DNA of 57,167 nucleotides from Paraclostridium sordellii (GTDB lineage Bacteria; Bacillota; Clostridia; Peptostreptococcales; Peptostreptococcaceae). This document shows, piece after piece, positions 8,482-17,862 of the stretch; the first letter of the stretch is position 1, and every line of letters begins with the position of its first letter. The position numbers and the translations under genes were made by a program. A model generated the notes under the pieces. It did no database searches and was not told the DNA's origin. It saw only the letters and a program-made list of their open reading frames with translations. The DNA is taken from the NCBI RefSeq assembly GCF_000953675.1, contig NZ_LN679998.1, positions 10,860 through 68,026 on the forward strand, written 5' to 3'.

Positions 8482-9159
8482 GTGAATGGAGTTATAATAG
8501 TAGCAGCTGGAACAGGAAGTAGAATGAAAAAAAATATAAATAAACAATTTATTAAATTAGATAATAAAGAGATTATAGCTTATACAATAGACAAGTTTTA
8601 TATAAATAATGAAATAGATGATATCGTTGTAGTAATAAAAAAGGATGAGGAAGATTATTTTAAAGAAAATATATTAGAAAAATATAATTTTAAAAATATA
8701 AAAATAGCTTATGGCGGAGAAGAAAGACAAGATTCAGTGTATAATGGAATTCAAAAGCTTGATAAAAACTGTGAAGTTGTTTTAGTGCATGATGGGGCAA
8801 GACCTTTTGTAACTGAGGAAATAATAAATAATTCAATCCAAGAAGCTAAAAAGCATAATGCAGTTGTTGTTGGAGTTAAAGTAAAGGATACTATAAAAGT
8901 TGTTGGGGAAGAAGGAAATATAGTAGATACCCCAAATAGAAAGTATTTATGGTCAGTGCAAACTCCACAAGTTTTTAAATATGATATAATCACAAAAGCA
9001 TATGAAAATGCATATAATGAAAATTATTACGGAACAGATGATGCAATGTTAGTAGAGAAAATAGGATATGATGTTAAAATGATTGAAGGATCATATGATA
9101 ATATAAAAATAACAACACAAGAAGATTTAAATTTTGGAGAACAAATATTAAGAAAATAG
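8482..9159 (+). CDS. ispD: 2-C-methyl-D-erythritol 4-phosphate cytidylyltransferase
   Basis: This is the third enzyme of the MEP isoprenoid pathway. It joins CTP and MEP to give CDP-ME and pyrophosphate. The 225-residue protein has the N-terminal nucleotide-binding loop VAAGTGSRMKK at about residues 7-17, the central HDGARPFV motif, TPQVFKYD, GTDDAMLVE and the C-terminal KITTQEDL. The GTG start at 8482 follows GAGGTGAT. The neighbour ispF, 18 bases downstream, encodes the fifth pathway enzyme, so the pair forms a small MEP operon. The fourth-step gene ispE is not in this window. Confidence 0.96.
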   Translation: MNGVIIVAAGTGSRMKKNINKQFIKLDNKEIIAYTIDKFYINNEIDDIVVVIKKDEEDYFKENILEKYNFKNIKIAYGGEERQDSVYNGIQKLDKNCEVVLVHDGARPFVTEEIINNSIQEAKKHNAVVVGVKVKDTIKVVGEEGNIVDTPNRKYLWSVQTPQVFKYDIITKAYENAYNENYYGTDDAMLVEKIGYDVKMIEGSYDNIKITTQEDLNFGEQILRK

Positions 9160-9177
9160 AACTAACGGAGGATAATT

Positions 9178-9663
9178 ATGAGAGTAGGAATGGGTTATGA
9201 CGTTCATAAATTAGTTGAAAATAGAAAGTTAATATTAGGCGGAGTTGAAATACCACATGAGAAAGGCTTGTTAGGTCATTCAGATGCAGATGTATTACTT
9301 CATGCGATAATGGATTCTATATTAGGAGCGTTAGCATTAGGAGATATAGGTAAGCACTTCCCTGATACAGATGAAAAATTTAAAGGTGCAGATAGTATGA
9401 AACTATTAGAACATGTATATAATTTAATAAAAGAAAAAGGTTATGTTATAGGGAATTTAGATGCTACTATAATAGCTCAAGCACCAAAGATGGCACCTCA
9501 TATACAAGACATGAGATTTAATATAGCAAGAGTGCTAAATACAGATATAGATAATATAAATGTTAAGGCTACAACAGAAGAAGGATTAGGATTTACAGGT
9601 AATAAAGAGGGAATTTCTTCACAGAGTATATGTTTACTAGTTAAGATTGACAATAATAAATAA
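9178..9663 (+). CDS. ispF: 2-C-methyl-D-erythritol 2,4-cyclodiphosphate synthase
   Basis: IspF cyclises CDP-ME 2-phosphate to the cyclodiphosphate with release of CMP; it is a trimeric metal-dependent enzyme. The 161-residue sequence begins [10 protein letters not shown], giving the metal ligands Asp8 and His10. Further conserved blocks are [25 protein letters not shown] and [11 protein letters not shown]. An AACGGAGGA ribosome-binding site precedes the ATG. Its last codons (KIDNNK) contain a TTGACA that is well placed as the -35 box of the following proS transcription unit. Confidence 0.97.
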   Translation: MRVGMGYDVHKLVENRKLILGGVEIPHEKGLLGHSDADVLLHAIMDSILGALALGDIGKHFPDTDEKFKGADSMKLLEHVYNLIKEKGYVIGNLDATIIAQAPKMAPHIQDMRFNIARVLNTDIDNINVKATTEEGLGFTGNKEGISSQSICLLVKIDNNK

Positions 9664-9675
9664 TTACTATAAAAT
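9647..9675 (+). promoter_or_regulatory. Promoter of the proS T-box unit
   Basis: TTGACA (9647-9652), a 17-bp spacer and TAAAAT (9670-9675) match consensus. The -35 lies inside the last codons of ispF and the -10 just after its stop. Transcription would start near 9682, just before T-box stem I. Confidence 0.8.
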
Positions 9676-9697
9676 GATATTAAATAAATTGAAAATA

Positions 9698-9936
9698 CTA
9701 AAAGCTAAGAAGAGGAATAGTAGAAAACAAAATTTTTTACAGAGAAGAAGTAATAGGTGAGAGCTTCTATAAATTTAATTTCGAACCAGCCTTAGAGCTT
9801 AAGAGCGGTAAAAAGTTCTTACGGTAAGGACCGTTACATCCTACAAAGAGAATTAATATATTTTATGTTAATTAACTAGAGTGGTACCGCGGAAATATAA
9901 CCTTTCGTCTCTATATAGAGATGAAAGGTTTTTTTG
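9698..9936 (+). promoter_or_regulatory. Proline T-box riboswitch
   Basis: The 304-base gap between ispF and proS is a T-box leader that senses uncharged tRNA-Pro. The T-box sequence GAGTGGTACCGCGG ends at 9892. It is followed by a terminator stem (9901-9913 with 9916-9928) and a run of seven T. Stem I closes through CTAAG (9705-9709) with CTTAG (9791-9795). The specifier is most likely CCA at 9786-9788, in the loop sequence GAACCAGCC, a proline codon that agrees with the downstream gene. AGAGGAATAG near 9711 and GGTGAGAG near 9757 fit the AG-box and distal loop. Confidence 0.93.
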
Positions 9937-9967
9937 ATTATAAATAAAAAATAGGAGGAAAATTTAT

Positions 9968-11683
9968 ATGAAAATGTCAAAGATGTTTATGCCTACTTTA
10001 AGAGAGGTTCCAGCAGATGCAGAAATAACTAGTCACCAATTGATGATGAGAGCTGGTATGATAAAGAAAATGTCATCAGGGGTATATAACCAGTTACCTA
10101 TGGGAATAAGAGTTTTCAAAAAAATAGAAAATATAATAAGAGAAGAATTAAATAAAAAAGGATGTCAAGAAATATTATGTTCAGCATTAATCCCAGCTGA
10201 GTTATGGCAAGAATCTGGAAGATGGGATGTAATGGGAGCAGAAATGTTTAGATTAAAAGATAGAAACAATAGAGATTACTGCTTAGGGCCAACACATGAA
10301 GAAGTTTTTACAGATATAATAAGACAAGAAATTACATCATATAAACAATTACCTTTAAACTTATATCAAATACAAACTAAATATAGAGATGAAAGAAGAC
10401 CAAGATTTGGAGTTATGAGAACTAAGTCTTTTACAATGAAAGATGCATACAGTTTTGATGTTGATGAAGCAGGTTTAGATAAATCATATCAAGATATGTA
10501 TGATGCATATACAGAAATATTTAGAAGATGTCAGTTAGAAAATAGCCCAGTTCAAGCTGATTCAGGAGCTATAGGTGGTTCTACTTCAGCAGAATTTATG
10601 GTTAAATCTCCTGTTGGAGAAGATGAAATAGTATTCTGTAGTGGATGTGATTATGCAGCTAATATAGAAAAAGCTCATTCAGTAGATGATTTAAAAGCTA
10701 AAGAAGAAATGAGAGAATTAGAGCCAGTTCATACTCCAGGAGTAACTACTATAGATCAATTATGTGAGTTCTTTAATACTACAGCAGATACTTTTGCTAA
10801 GACTTTAATATATGAAGCTGATGGTAAAATAGTCGTTGTTTTAGTAAGAGGAGACAGAGATGTTAACGAAATTAAGGTGGCTAATGCTATAGGTGAAGTT
10901 ATAGAATTCGATTTAGCAAGAGAAGAAGTTGTAAAAGAATTAACTAATGCAGAAGTAGGGTTTGCTGGACCTATAGGAATGAAAGCTGATTATATATTTA
11001 TAGACAAAGAGGTTGCAGAACAAAGTAATATAGGTGTAGGTGGAAACAAAACTGATTACCACATAAGAAATGCTAACTTTGGAAGAGATTTTGATGGTGT
11101 AGTTGGAGATTTCAGAAATGTTCAAGAAGGCGACAAATGTACTTGTTGTGGAGCTAAACTTGAAATAGCTAGAGGGGTTGAAGTTGGTCATATATTCAAA
11201 TTAGGAACTAAATATTCAGAAACTATGGGTGCAAATTTCATAGACAAAGATGGAAAGAGTAAACCAATTGTTATGGGATGTTATGGAATAGGAGTTGAAA
11301 GAACAGCTGCTGCTGTAATTGAACAACACAATGATGAAAATGGTATCGTATGGCCATTATCGATAGCTCCATATCACGTAGTAGTAGTTCCAGTTAATAT
11401 TAAAAAAGCAGAGCAAATAGAAGCTGCTGAAAAAATATACAATGAGTTACTTTCTATGGGCGTAGAAGTATTATTAGACGATAGAGATGAGAGAGTAGGA
11501 GTTAAGTTTAAAGACTCTGAGTTAATAGGTATACCTATGAGAATCACAGTAGGTAAGGATATAACTGATGGCAAGGTAGAATTTAAATTAAGAAAAGAAG
11601 CTGAAAAAGAGTTAATAACTTTAGAAGAAATAGCTGATAAAATAAAAGCTGAATTTATAAAAAATGAGGTAAAATTAGGATAG
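9968..11683 (+). CDS. proS: Proline--tRNA ligase, bacterial type
   Basis: This class II synthetase charges tRNA-Pro and belongs to the long bacterial form with an inserted editing (YbaK-like) domain. The 571 residues show motif 1 around [18 protein letters not shown], motif 2 with [17 protein letters not shown], an insertion of roughly 180 residues (about 225-405), motif 3 with [10 protein letters not shown], and the anticodon-binding domain from [12 protein letters not shown] to the end. The ATG at 9968 lies 8 bases after AGGAGG. A second Met two codons later is less well placed. Expression is controlled by the proline T-box directly upstream. C. difficile is known to carry a second, archaeal-type proS near this position; none is present here. 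Confidence 0.98.
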   Translation: MKMSKMFMPTLREVPADAEITSHQLMMRAGMIKKMSSGVYNQLPMGIRVFKKIENIIREELNKKGCQEILCSALIPAELWQESGRWDVMGAEMFRLKDRNNRDYCLGPTHEEVFTDIIRQEITSYKQLPLNLYQIQTKYRDERRPRFGVMRTKSFTMKDAYSFDVDEAGLDKSYQDMYDAYTEIFRRCQLENSPVQADSGAIGGSTSAEFMVKSPVGEDEIVFCSGCDYAANIEKAHSVDDLKAKEEMRELEPVHTPGVTTIDQLCEFFNTTADTFAKTLIYEADGKIVVVLVRGDRDVNEIKVANAIGEVIEFDLAREEVVKELTNAEVGFAGPIGMKADYIFIDKEVAEQSNIGVGGNKTDYHIRNANFGRDFDGVVGDFRNVQEGDKCTCCGAKLEIARGVEVGHIFKLGTKYSETMGANFIDKDGKSKPIVMGCYGIGVERTAAAVIEQHNDENGIVWPLSIAPYHVVVVPVNIKKAEQIEAAEKIYNELLSMGVEVLLDDRDERVGVKFKDSELIGIPMRITVGKDITDGKVEFKLRKEAEKELITLEEIADKIKAEFIKNEVKLG

Positions 11684-11691
11684 TTTAAAAT

Positions 11692-11764
11692 TTAAATAGT
11701 ATATATAATCCACTAAGTTATTAACAATTTTAATAAAATGTGGATATATATACTATTTAATTTT
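11692..11764 (+). terminator. Large hairpin after proS, probable terminator
   Basis: Two ~20-base arms (11694-11713 and 11740-11758) pair with a single one-base bulge around a 26-base loop and are followed by TTTTATATA. It probably ends the proS transcript. The long loop and interrupted U tract make it unusual for an intrinsic terminator. Confidence 0.6.
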
Positions 11765-11778
11765 ATATAAAAATAAAT

Positions 11779-11787
11779 TTATCCACA
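11779..11787 (+). other. DnaA-box-like nonamer
   Basis: TTATCCACA matches the bacterial DnaA-box consensus exactly. A one-mismatch copy lies in the opposite orientation at 11739-11747 (TGTGGATAT), within the arm of the preceding hairpin. Base composition predicts about one exact match per window this size, so function is unproven. Confidence 0.35.
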
Positions 11788-11879
11788 GAAAAAAGTATAG
11801 TAAATTATAGCATTTATATTATAAATATGTCATAAATTTGGTATTATAATATATAGAACAAATTTTAGGAGGTAAGATT

Positions 11880-13361
11880 ATGAGTGTTAGAGTAAGATTT
11901 GCTCCAAGTCCTACTGGATTTGTACATATAGGTAGTTTAAGAACGGCTTTATACAACTACTTATTTGCAAAAAGAATGGGCGGAGAATACATATTAAGAG
12001 TTGAAGATACAGATAGAACAAGAATCGTTGATGGTGCAATAGAGAACATGTTAGAAGCTATGGCATGGGCTGGCGTTAATCATACAGAAGGTGTTGTTTT
12101 AGGAGAAAATAAAGAAATAACCCAAGTTGGAGAATATGGTCCATATATACAATCAGAAAGATTAGATATATATAAAGATTATATACAACAATTATTAGAC
12201 AATGGAAAAGCATACTATTGCTTCTGTTCAAAAGAAAGATTAGATGAAGTTAGAGAAAAGCAAAAAGAAGCTGGAGAAACTCCTAAATACGATGGAAACT
12301 GCAGAAACTTATCAAAAGAAGAAGTAGAAGCTAAATTAGCTGCTGGTGAAGAATATGTAATAAGATTAAAATTACCTGAAAATCATGTTATTAAATTCAC
12401 TGACTTAGTAAGAGGAGAAACTGAATTTAATACTGATGAATTAGATGATCAAGTGTTAATAAAAACAGATGGATTCCCAACATATCACTTTGCAGTTGTA
12501 ATAGATGATCATCTTATGAAAATAACACATGTTATAAGAGGAGAGGAATGGATATCATCTACTCCAAAGCATGTATACTTATATGAAGCATTTGGATGGG
12601 AAGCTCCTACATTTGTGCATCTTCCAAATATACTTAACAAAGAAAAGAAAAAGTTAAGTAAGAGACATGGAGATGTTGCAGTAGAAGACTTCAAGAAAAA
12701 AGGATACTTACCAGAAGGATTAGTTAACTACGTTGCACTAGTTGGATGGTCTCCAGATGATAACCAAGAGTTATTTACAATGAAAGAATTAGAAGAGCAT
12801 TTTTCAATTGAAAGAGTATCTAAGAGTGGTGGAGTATTTGACACAGATAAGTTAAACTGGGTTAATCAACATTATATAAAAGATGCTTCAGATGAGTATA
12901 TAACTGATTTAGCTATACCATTCTTAATAGAAGCTGGATATATAACTGAAGAAGATGCTAAAAATAGATATGACTTTGTAAAAGACATGGTATCTGTTGT
13001 TAAAGAAAAATTACAATATGTAAAAGAAGTAACAGAACATGTAAATATATTCTTTGGTGATAAGGTAGAATTAGAAACTGAAGAATGTAGAGAATTTTTA
13101 AAGCTTGAGCATATACCAACATTAATAAATGCACTAGAAGAAAAAATAGGTGCAGCAGAAGAAATAAATGAAGAAGCATTTAAAGCTATGTTAAAAGAAA
13201 TTCAAAAAGAACATGGAATAAAAGGTAAAAACTTATTCATGGGAACAAGAATTATATTAACTGGTCAAATGCATGGACCAGATTTACCAAAAGCAGCAGC
13301 TGTTATAGGTAAAGATATGTGTCTAAATAGAATTAAATATGTAAAAGAAAATTTATTATAA
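11880..13361 (+). CDS. gltX: Glutamate--tRNA ligase
   Basis: This class I synthetase charges tRNA-Glu and, in organisms without GlnRS, usually also tRNA-Gln for later amidation. The 493-residue protein has the HIGH-type motif HIGS within [17 protein letters not shown] and the KMSKS-type motif KLSKRHG. It keeps the zinc-binding pattern CxC-x20-YxxxC (YCFC ... YDGNC). The C-terminal anticodon-binding region runs to a typical end. The ATG follows AGGAGGT at 11868. The upstream gap holds a TATAAT (11845-11850) without a good -35. No T-box is present. Confidence 0.98.
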   Translation: MSVRVRFAPSPTGFVHIGSLRTALYNYLFAKRMGGEYILRVEDTDRTRIVDGAIENMLEAMAWAGVNHTEGVVLGENKEITQVGEYGPYIQSERLDIYKDYIQQLLDNGKAYYCFCSKERLDEVREKQKEAGETPKYDGNCRNLSKEEVEAKLAAGEEYVIRLKLPENHVIKFTDLVRGETEFNTDELDDQVLIKTDGFPTYHFAVVIDDHLMKITHVIRGEEWISSTPKHVYLYEAFGWEAPTFVHLPNILNKEKKKLSKRHGDVAVEDFKKKGYLPEGLVNYVALVGWSPDDNQELFTMKELEEHFSIERVSKSGGVFDTDKLNWVNQHYIKDASDEYITDLAIPFLIEAGYITEEDAKNRYDFVKDMVSVVKEKLQYVKEVTEHVNIFFGDKVELETEECREFLKLEHIPTLINALEEKIGAAEEINEEAFKAMLKEIQKEHGIKGKNLFMGTRIILTGQMHGPDLPKAAAVIGKDMCLNRIKYVKENLL

Positions 13362-13398
13362 AAATAAAACCCTATCTTAAATAGATAGGGTTTTATTT
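13362..13398 (+). terminator. Terminator after gltX
   Basis: A 16-bp perfect stem (13362-13377 with 13383-13398, loop TAAAT) starts right after the gltX stop. The core is CCCTATCT/AGATAGGG flanked by A and T runs, so it could act in both directions. Confidence 0.9.
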
Positions 13399-13485
13399 AT
13401 GTAGGATTTTGAAGAAAGATTATACTTAAAAAATAGAGGGATTTCAAATATAAAAACTTAATATATTTTTAAGAATATTAGGAGG

Positions 13486-13515
13486 TTATACTTATAAAAA
13501 GATATATAAGTGTAA
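13486..13515 (+). promoter_or_regulatory. AT-rich hairpin upstream of the 54-codon gene
   Basis: TTATACTTATA (13486-13496) pairs with TATAAGTGTAA (13505-13515), with one G-U pair, and is followed by TTATTTTTT. It sits directly after an AGGAGG (13480-13485) that has no start codon behind it. It may be a weak attenuator or the remnant of another small gene. Confidence 0.35.
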
Positions 13516-13546
13516 TTATTTTTTAGTATATTTTTAGGAGGAAAGT

Positions 13547-13711
13547 ATGAATATAGAGATTAAGGATATAAAGGAGGATTTAAATCATCTGTGTCAAGAA
13601 TATATAAATATAATAACTAAAATGAAGGATGAAGATATAATTAATAGTGATTTATATGATAAATGCACATCAAGTAAAATTGATTTTTTGGAAAAGACTA
13701 AAAGTTTATAG
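13547..13711 (+). CDS. Small protein of unknown function, 54 residues
   Basis: I do not recognise this protein. The frame opens with ATG 5 bases after AGGAGG (13536-13541) and encodes 54 residues, MNIEIKDIKEDL at the start and FLEKTKSL at the end. It is charged (rich in Lys, Asp, Glu), has two Cys, and has no signal peptide or membrane segment. The first 30 residues could form an amphipathic helix. It lies alone between the gltX terminator and cysS and has its own strong ribosome-binding site. That signal, rather than homology, is the reason for the call. The rest of the 478-base gltX-cysS gap is AT-rich, with a TATAAT at 13746-13751 that may belong to the cysS promoter. Confidence 0.6.
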   Translation: MNIEIKDIKEDLNHLCQEYINIITKMKDEDIINSDLYDKCTSSKIDFLEKTKSL

Positions 13712-13839
13712 GTAAATAATAAGTTTCTTTATAAATTTACTAGGGTATAATAGTAGTACTATTAATTAGAGTAAATATAAATTATAATAGATTATATGGT
13801 TAGTTTTAGAATTTTAAACATAACAGTGAGGTGAATAGA

Positions 13840-15237
13840 ATGAAGTTATACAATACGTTAACAAGAACAAAAGAAGAATTTGTTCCAATTGAAGAAGGAA
13901 AGGTAAAGATGTATGTATGTGGACCAACAGTCTATAATTTTTTCCATATAGGAAATGCTAGACCTTTTATAATATTTGATACATTTAGAAGATACTTAGA
14001 ATATAGAGGATATGATGTAACATATATTCAAAACTTTACAGATGTTGACGATAAGATAATAAAAAGAAGTAACGAAGAAGGCATAACTCCTGAGCAAGTT
14101 GCTGATAAATATATAGATGAATACTTTAAGGATGCAGATGGATTAGGTATAAAAAGAGCTACAGTACATCCAAGAGTTACTGAAAATATAAATGAGATTA
14201 TTGAATTTATAAAAGAGCTACAAGAAAAAGGATATGCATACGAAGTAAATGGAGAGGTTTACTTTGACACTCAAAAGTTTGAAGGTTATGGTAAATTATC
14301 AAAGCAAAATCAAGAAGACTTAGAAGCTGGGGCTAGAATAGAAGTTAATTCTCAGAAAAAACACCCAATGGATTTCGTTTTATGGAAACCTAGAAAAGAA
14401 GGTGAGCCAGGATGGGAAAGTCCATGGAGTGTAGGTAGACCAGGTTGGCATATAGAATGTTCAGTAATGTCTAAGAGATACTTAGGGGATACTATTGATA
14501 TACATGCTGGAGGTCAAGATTTAGCATTCCCACACCATGAAAATGAGATAGCTCAAAGTGAAGCAAGAAGTGGAAAAAAATTCTCTAATTACTGGATACA
14601 TAATGGATATATAAATATAAATAATGAAAAAATGAGTAAATCTAAAGGAAACTTCTTTACGGTTAGAGATATAGCTGATAAATACGACTTAGAAGTTGTA
14701 AGATTCTTTATGTTATCTGCTCATTATAGAAATCCAGTTAACTTTAGTGATGAAATGTTATCTCAAGCAAAAGCAGGACTTGAAAGACTATATAATACTA
14801 AAGAAAAATTAGAATTTACATTAAGCAATTTAAAAGAAACAAATTTAAAAGAAAATGAAAAAGACTTATTAAAAGAATTAGATTCATATAGAGAGAAATT
14901 TATAAATGCTATGGATGATGATATAAATACAGCAGATGCTATAAGTGCTATATTTGAGTTAGCTAGATTTATAAATTCAAATGTAAATGAAGAATCATCA
15001 ATAGAGTTTGCTAAAAAATGCTTATCAGAGTTTGAAGAATTAACAAATGTATTAAATATTGTTAATAAAAAACAAGATGAGGTTTTAGATGCAGATATAG
15101 AAAAATTAATACAAGATAGAACTGATGCAAAGAAAAATAAAAACTTTGCTTTAGCAGATGAAATAAGAAATAAATTATTAGATATGGGTATCATTTTAGA
15201 AGATACTAGACAAGGAACTAAGTGGAAAAGGGTGTAA
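13840..15237 (+). CDS. cysS: Cysteine--tRNA ligase
   Basis: This class I synthetase charges tRNA-Cys. The 465-residue protein has the HIGH-type motif HIGN within [17 protein letters not shown], the KMSKS motif KMSKSKGNF, and zinc ligands in CGPT (near residue 28), HIECS and HHENE. It lacks anything unusual in the C-terminal anticodon domain. I place the start at the ATG at 13840, because GAGGTGA (13828-13834) overlaps the in-frame GTG at 13831 and must be the ribosome-binding site. The stop is two bases before the mrnC start, so the two genes are translationally coupled. Confidence 0.97.
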   Translation: MKLYNTLTRTKEEFVPIEEGKVKMYVCGPTVYNFFHIGNARPFIIFDTFRRYLEYRGYDVTYIQNFTDVDDKIIKRSNEEGITPEQVADKYIDEYFKDADGLGIKRATVHPRVTENINEIIEFIKELQEKGYAYEVNGEVYFDTQKFEGYGKLSKQNQEDLEAGARIEVNSQKKHPMDFVLWKPRKEGEPGWESPWSVGRPGWHIECSVMSKRYLGDTIDIHAGGQDLAFPHHENEIAQSEARSGKKFSNYWIHNGYININNEKMSKSKGNFFTVRDIADKYDLEVVRFFMLSAHYRNPVNFSDEMLSQAKAGLERLYNTKEKLEFTLSNLKETNLKENEKDLLKELDSYREKFINAMDDDINTADAISAIFELARFINSNVNEESSIEFAKKCLSEFEELTNVLNIVNKKQDEVLDADIEKLIQDRTDAKKNKNFALADEIRNKLLDMGIILEDTRQGTKWKRV

Positions 15238-15239
15238 AA

Positions 15240-15635
15240 ATGGAAAATATAAACTTAGCTACAGTATCACCATTGGTACTTGCTTATTTAGGGGATACTG
15301 TATATGAATCACGCATAAGAGAGTATCTGATAAATAAGAATGTAAATAAAAAAGTAAATGATTTACATAAGACAGCTATAAAATATGTAAAAGCTAAGGC
15401 GCAAGCTAACGTAATCCTAACTATAGAAGATTCTTTAACAGAAGAAGAACATAGAATCTATAAAAAGGGACGTAATCAAAAATCTCATACTACACCTAAA
15501 AATGCAGATATTATAGACTATAAGAATGCAACAGGATTTGAGGCGTTAATAGGTTATCTTCATATGAAGAAAGATTATGATAGAGTTGAAGAAATAATAA
15601 AAAGAGCGATTGAAATAACAGAAGAGAGCATGTAA
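15240..15635 (+). CDS. mrnC: Mini-ribonuclease III
   Basis: Mini-III is an RNase III-like nuclease without a dsRNA-binding domain. In Bacillus it matures the 5' and 3' ends of 23S rRNA. The 131-residue sequence carries the signature LAYLGDTVYE near residues 14-23, with the catalytic Asp, and GYLHMKKDYDRVEEI at the C-terminus. I choose the ATG at 15240; the in-frame GTG at 15222 lies inside cysS ahead of the AAGGGTG ribosome-binding site. The cysS-mrnC-rlmB neighbourhood is a conserved Firmicute arrangement of tRNA and rRNA functions. Confidence 0.95.
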   Translation: MENINLATVSPLVLAYLGDTVYESRIREYLINKNVNKKVNDLHKTAIKYVKAKAQANVILTIEDSLTEEEHRIYKKGRNQKSHTTPKNADIIDYKNATGFEALIGYLHMKKDYDRVEEIIKRAIEITEESM

Positions 15636-15641
15636 TTTTAT

Positions 15642-15675
15642 GGGGCTATCTCTAAAAAGAGATTAGCCCTTTTTT
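15642..15675 (+). terminator. Terminator after mrnC
   Basis: GGGGCTATCTCT pairs with AGAGATTAGCCC with one bulged base, and a T-run follows from 15670. It begins seven bases after the mrnC stop and ends the cysS-mrnC unit. Confidence 0.85.
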
Positions 15676-15765
15676 ACTGTAAAAGAATTCTATTTAATTT
15701 GATAGACTCCATTTTTAGACAAAATAAGGTATAATTATATAATAAACTATTAAGGAGGTATACTT

Positions 15766-16524
15766 ATGAAAGTTAAAGTAATAGCACATACACCAGAACC
15801 AGAAAAGGTGATATCAATGGCTGCTAAGTTATGCTACTCTTCAGTTGGAGTAGATGAAATAGAGCAAAACTTAACGGATGAAAGTGTAGAAAAGTTTTTA
15901 AATATGTTAATAAATATAGGACATGAATCTCCATTAGAGCATGTGTCATTTACATTTGCAGTGGAGGGAATATCTAGAAGTTGTTCTCATCAAATTGTTA
16001 GACATCGTATAGCAAGCTTTTCACAACAAAGTCAAAGATATGTTAAGCTTAATCAGTTTGAATATATAGTTCCTCCTGAAATAGAGCAAATAGAGGAAGC
16101 AAAAGAAGTATTTATAGATGCAATGAATAAAGATCAAGAAGCATATGATAAATTAGTGGATATATTATTTGAAAAACACTATAATAATTTAATAAATTGT
16201 GGAAAAAATGAAAAAGAAGCTAAAAGAAATGCAGAAAAGAAAGCAATAGAAGATGCAAGATATGTATTTCCTAATGCATGCGAGACAAAAATGGTATTTA
16301 CTATGAACACTAGAAGTTTATATAACTTCTTCCATCATAGATGCTGTGAAAGGGCTCAATGGGAAATAAGAGAATTAGCTATTGAAATGTTAAGACAAGT
16401 TAGAGAAATAGCTCCTATATTATTTAAAAATATAGGCCCTAAGTGTGTAACAGGACCTTGTCCAGAAGGTAAAATGACATGTGGAGATATAGTACAAGTA
16501 AGAGAAAGATTTAATAATTTATAG
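15766..16524 (+). CDS. thyX: Flavin-dependent thymidylate synthase
   Basis: ThyX makes dTMP from dUMP with methylene-tetrahydrofolate and FAD/NADPH, and replaces ThyA. The 252-residue protein has the ThyX signature [14 protein letters not shown] (family pattern RHRxxSxxxxSxR). A second conserved region is [21 protein letters not shown] strong AAGGAGGT site precedes the ATG, and a TATAAT lies at 15730-15735, though its -35 is unclear. It starts a transcription unit with rlmB and the NYN nuclease gene. The protein is somewhat longer than many ThyX proteins, mostly in a charged helical region around residues 105-160. Confidence 0.97.
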   Translation: MKVKVIAHTPEPEKVISMAAKLCYSSVGVDEIEQNLTDESVEKFLNMLINIGHESPLEHVSFTFAVEGISRSCSHQIVRHRIASFSQQSQRYVKLNQFEYIVPPEIEQIEEAKEVFIDAMNKDQEAYDKLVDILFEKHYNNLINCGKNEKEAKRNAEKKAIEDARYVFPNACETKMVFTMNTRSLYNFFHHRCCERAQWEIRELAIEMLRQVREIAPILFKNIGPKCVTGPCPEGKMTCGDIVQVRERFNNL

Positions 16525-16536
16525 GCGGTGAAGAGT

Positions 16537-17271
16537 TTGGCAAACATAGAAGGTAGAAATCCAGTTATAGAAGCTATAAAAAATGATAGAGAGATAGATA
16601 AAATTATGATAGCAAACGGAGCAAAAGAAGGCTCTATAAAAAAGATTGTTGCTATGGCTAAAGAAAAGAATATAGTAATTCAATATGTAGATAGAAATAA
16701 ATTAGATGAAATAAGTACTAGTCATTCTCATCAAGGAGTAATAGCTAATGTAAGTGACTATAGATATTATGAATTAGATGAATTAATTAAAAGTGTAGAA
16801 GAAAAAGGTGAAGACCCATTTTTTATAATATTAGATGAAATAACAGATCCTCATAATTTAGGATCTATAATTAGAACTGCTGATGCTGTAGGAGCTCATG
16901 GGGTTATAATACCAAAGAGAAGATCAGTTCATATTACACCAACAGTAGCAAAGGCATCTGCTGGTGCAGTAGAATATGTTCCAGTATGCAAAGTAACTAA
17001 TATTGTTAATACTATAAAAACATTAAAAGAACATGGAATGTGGATTGCAGCAGCAGATATGGATGGACAAACATTCTATGAACAAAATCTAACAGGACCT
17101 ATAGGATTAGTAATAGGAAGTGAAGGATTTGGAATATCAAGATTAGTTAAAAAGAATTGTGACTTTACTGTTAAAATGCCTATGGTAGGAAATGTTACAT
17201 CATTAAATGCGTCAGTAGCAGGAAGTATTCTTTTATATGAAATCTTCAAGCAAAGAATGGGTGTAAAATAG
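16537..17271 (+). CDS. rlmB: 23S rRNA 2'-O-methyltransferase RlmB (TrmH/SpoU family)
   Basis: This SPOUT-fold methyltransferase modifies a guanosine in the 23S rRNA peptidyl-transferase region (G2251 in E. coli) with SAM. An N-terminal substrate-binding domain (IEGRNPVIEAI) is followed by motif 1, DEITDPHNLGSIIRTADA, and the knot motifs VIGSEGFGISRLVKK and VGNVTSLNASVAGSILLYE. I favour a TTG start at 16537, five bases after GGTGA. The in-frame GTG at 16528 overlaps that site. The gene starts 12 bases after thyX and is followed within four bases by the NYN gene, so the three are one unit. TrmH-type tRNA methylation is a less likely alternative. Confidence 0.93.
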   Translation: MANIEGRNPVIEAIKNDREIDKIMIANGAKEGSIKKIVAMAKEKNIVIQYVDRNKLDEISTSHSHQGVIANVSDYRYYELDELIKSVEEKGEDPFFIILDEITDPHNLGSIIRTADAVGAHGVIIPKRRSVHITPTVAKASAGAVEYVPVCKVTNIVNTIKTLKEHGMWIAAADMDGQTFYEQNLTGPIGLVIGSEGFGISRLVKKNCDFTVKMPMVGNVTSLNASVAGSILLYEIFKQRMGVK

Positions 17272-17274
17272 GTA

Positions 17275-17802
17275 ATGAAAAGAAAAATTAATCATTATCT
17301 AATAATTGATGGATATAATATTATAAATGCATGGGATGATTTAAAACATATAGCAATAGATGATTTAGATGCGGCAAGAGAGAAATTAATTAATATTATT
17401 ATTGAGTACGCTGAGTTTTCAGGTCAAAAAGCAATAGTAGTATTTGATGCGTACAATGTAAAAAACTCTATGGAAAAAGTAGAGAAAAGAAAGTATATAA
17501 CAGTAGTTTATACAAGAGAGCATCAAACTGCAGATAGCTATATTGAGAAGTTAATGACATCATTATCTAAATATGATGTTGTTAAAGTAGCTACAAATGA
17601 CTATGCAGAACAGCAAATAATTTTAGGTAAAGGTGCATCAAGATTATCTGCAAGGGAACTAAAATTAGATGTTGAAGAAGCTAAAACTAAAATGAAAAGT
17701 AAACAAATTACATCAGAAAGAAAAATTCAGAGAAATTGGTTAGAAGATAGGTTAGATGAAGAAACTTTGTCGAAACTTGAGAACATTCGTAGAAACCGTT
17801 GA
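17275..17802 (+). CDS. rae1: NYN-domain ribonuclease, YacP/Rae1 family
   Basis: The 175-residue protein is a PIN-like NYN nuclease. The opening DGYNIINAW supplies the first catalytic Asp (near residue 11), and further acidic positions follow in AIVVFDAYNV and TNDYAEQ. Bacillus Rae1 enters the ribosomal A site and cuts certain mRNAs during translation; I infer the same role from family membership and the rlmB-rae1-sigH order. The C-terminus is basic and helical. It starts three bases after rlmB. Its last codons overlap the -35 box (TTGAAA, 17799-17804) of the sigH promoter. Confidence 0.9.
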   Translation: MKRKINHYLIIDGYNIINAWDDLKHIAIDDLDAAREKLINIIIEYAEFSGQKAIVVFDAYNVKNSMEKVEKRKYITVVYTREHQTADSYIEKLMTSLSKYDVVKVATNDYAEQQIILGKGASRLSARELKLDVEEAKTKMKSKQITSERKIQRNWLEDRLDEETLSKLENIRRNR

Positions 17803-17828
17803 AAATACTAACTTTTTTAACTTATAAT
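17799..17828 (+). promoter_or_regulatory. sigH promoter
   Basis: TTGAAA (17799-17804), an 18-bp spacer and TATAAT (17823-17828) lie just upstream of sigH. The -35 overlaps the TGA stop of the NYN gene. Confidence 0.75.
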
Positions 17829-17862
17829 ATACCTATGAAGTTAAGTAATGGGGGAGATAAAA

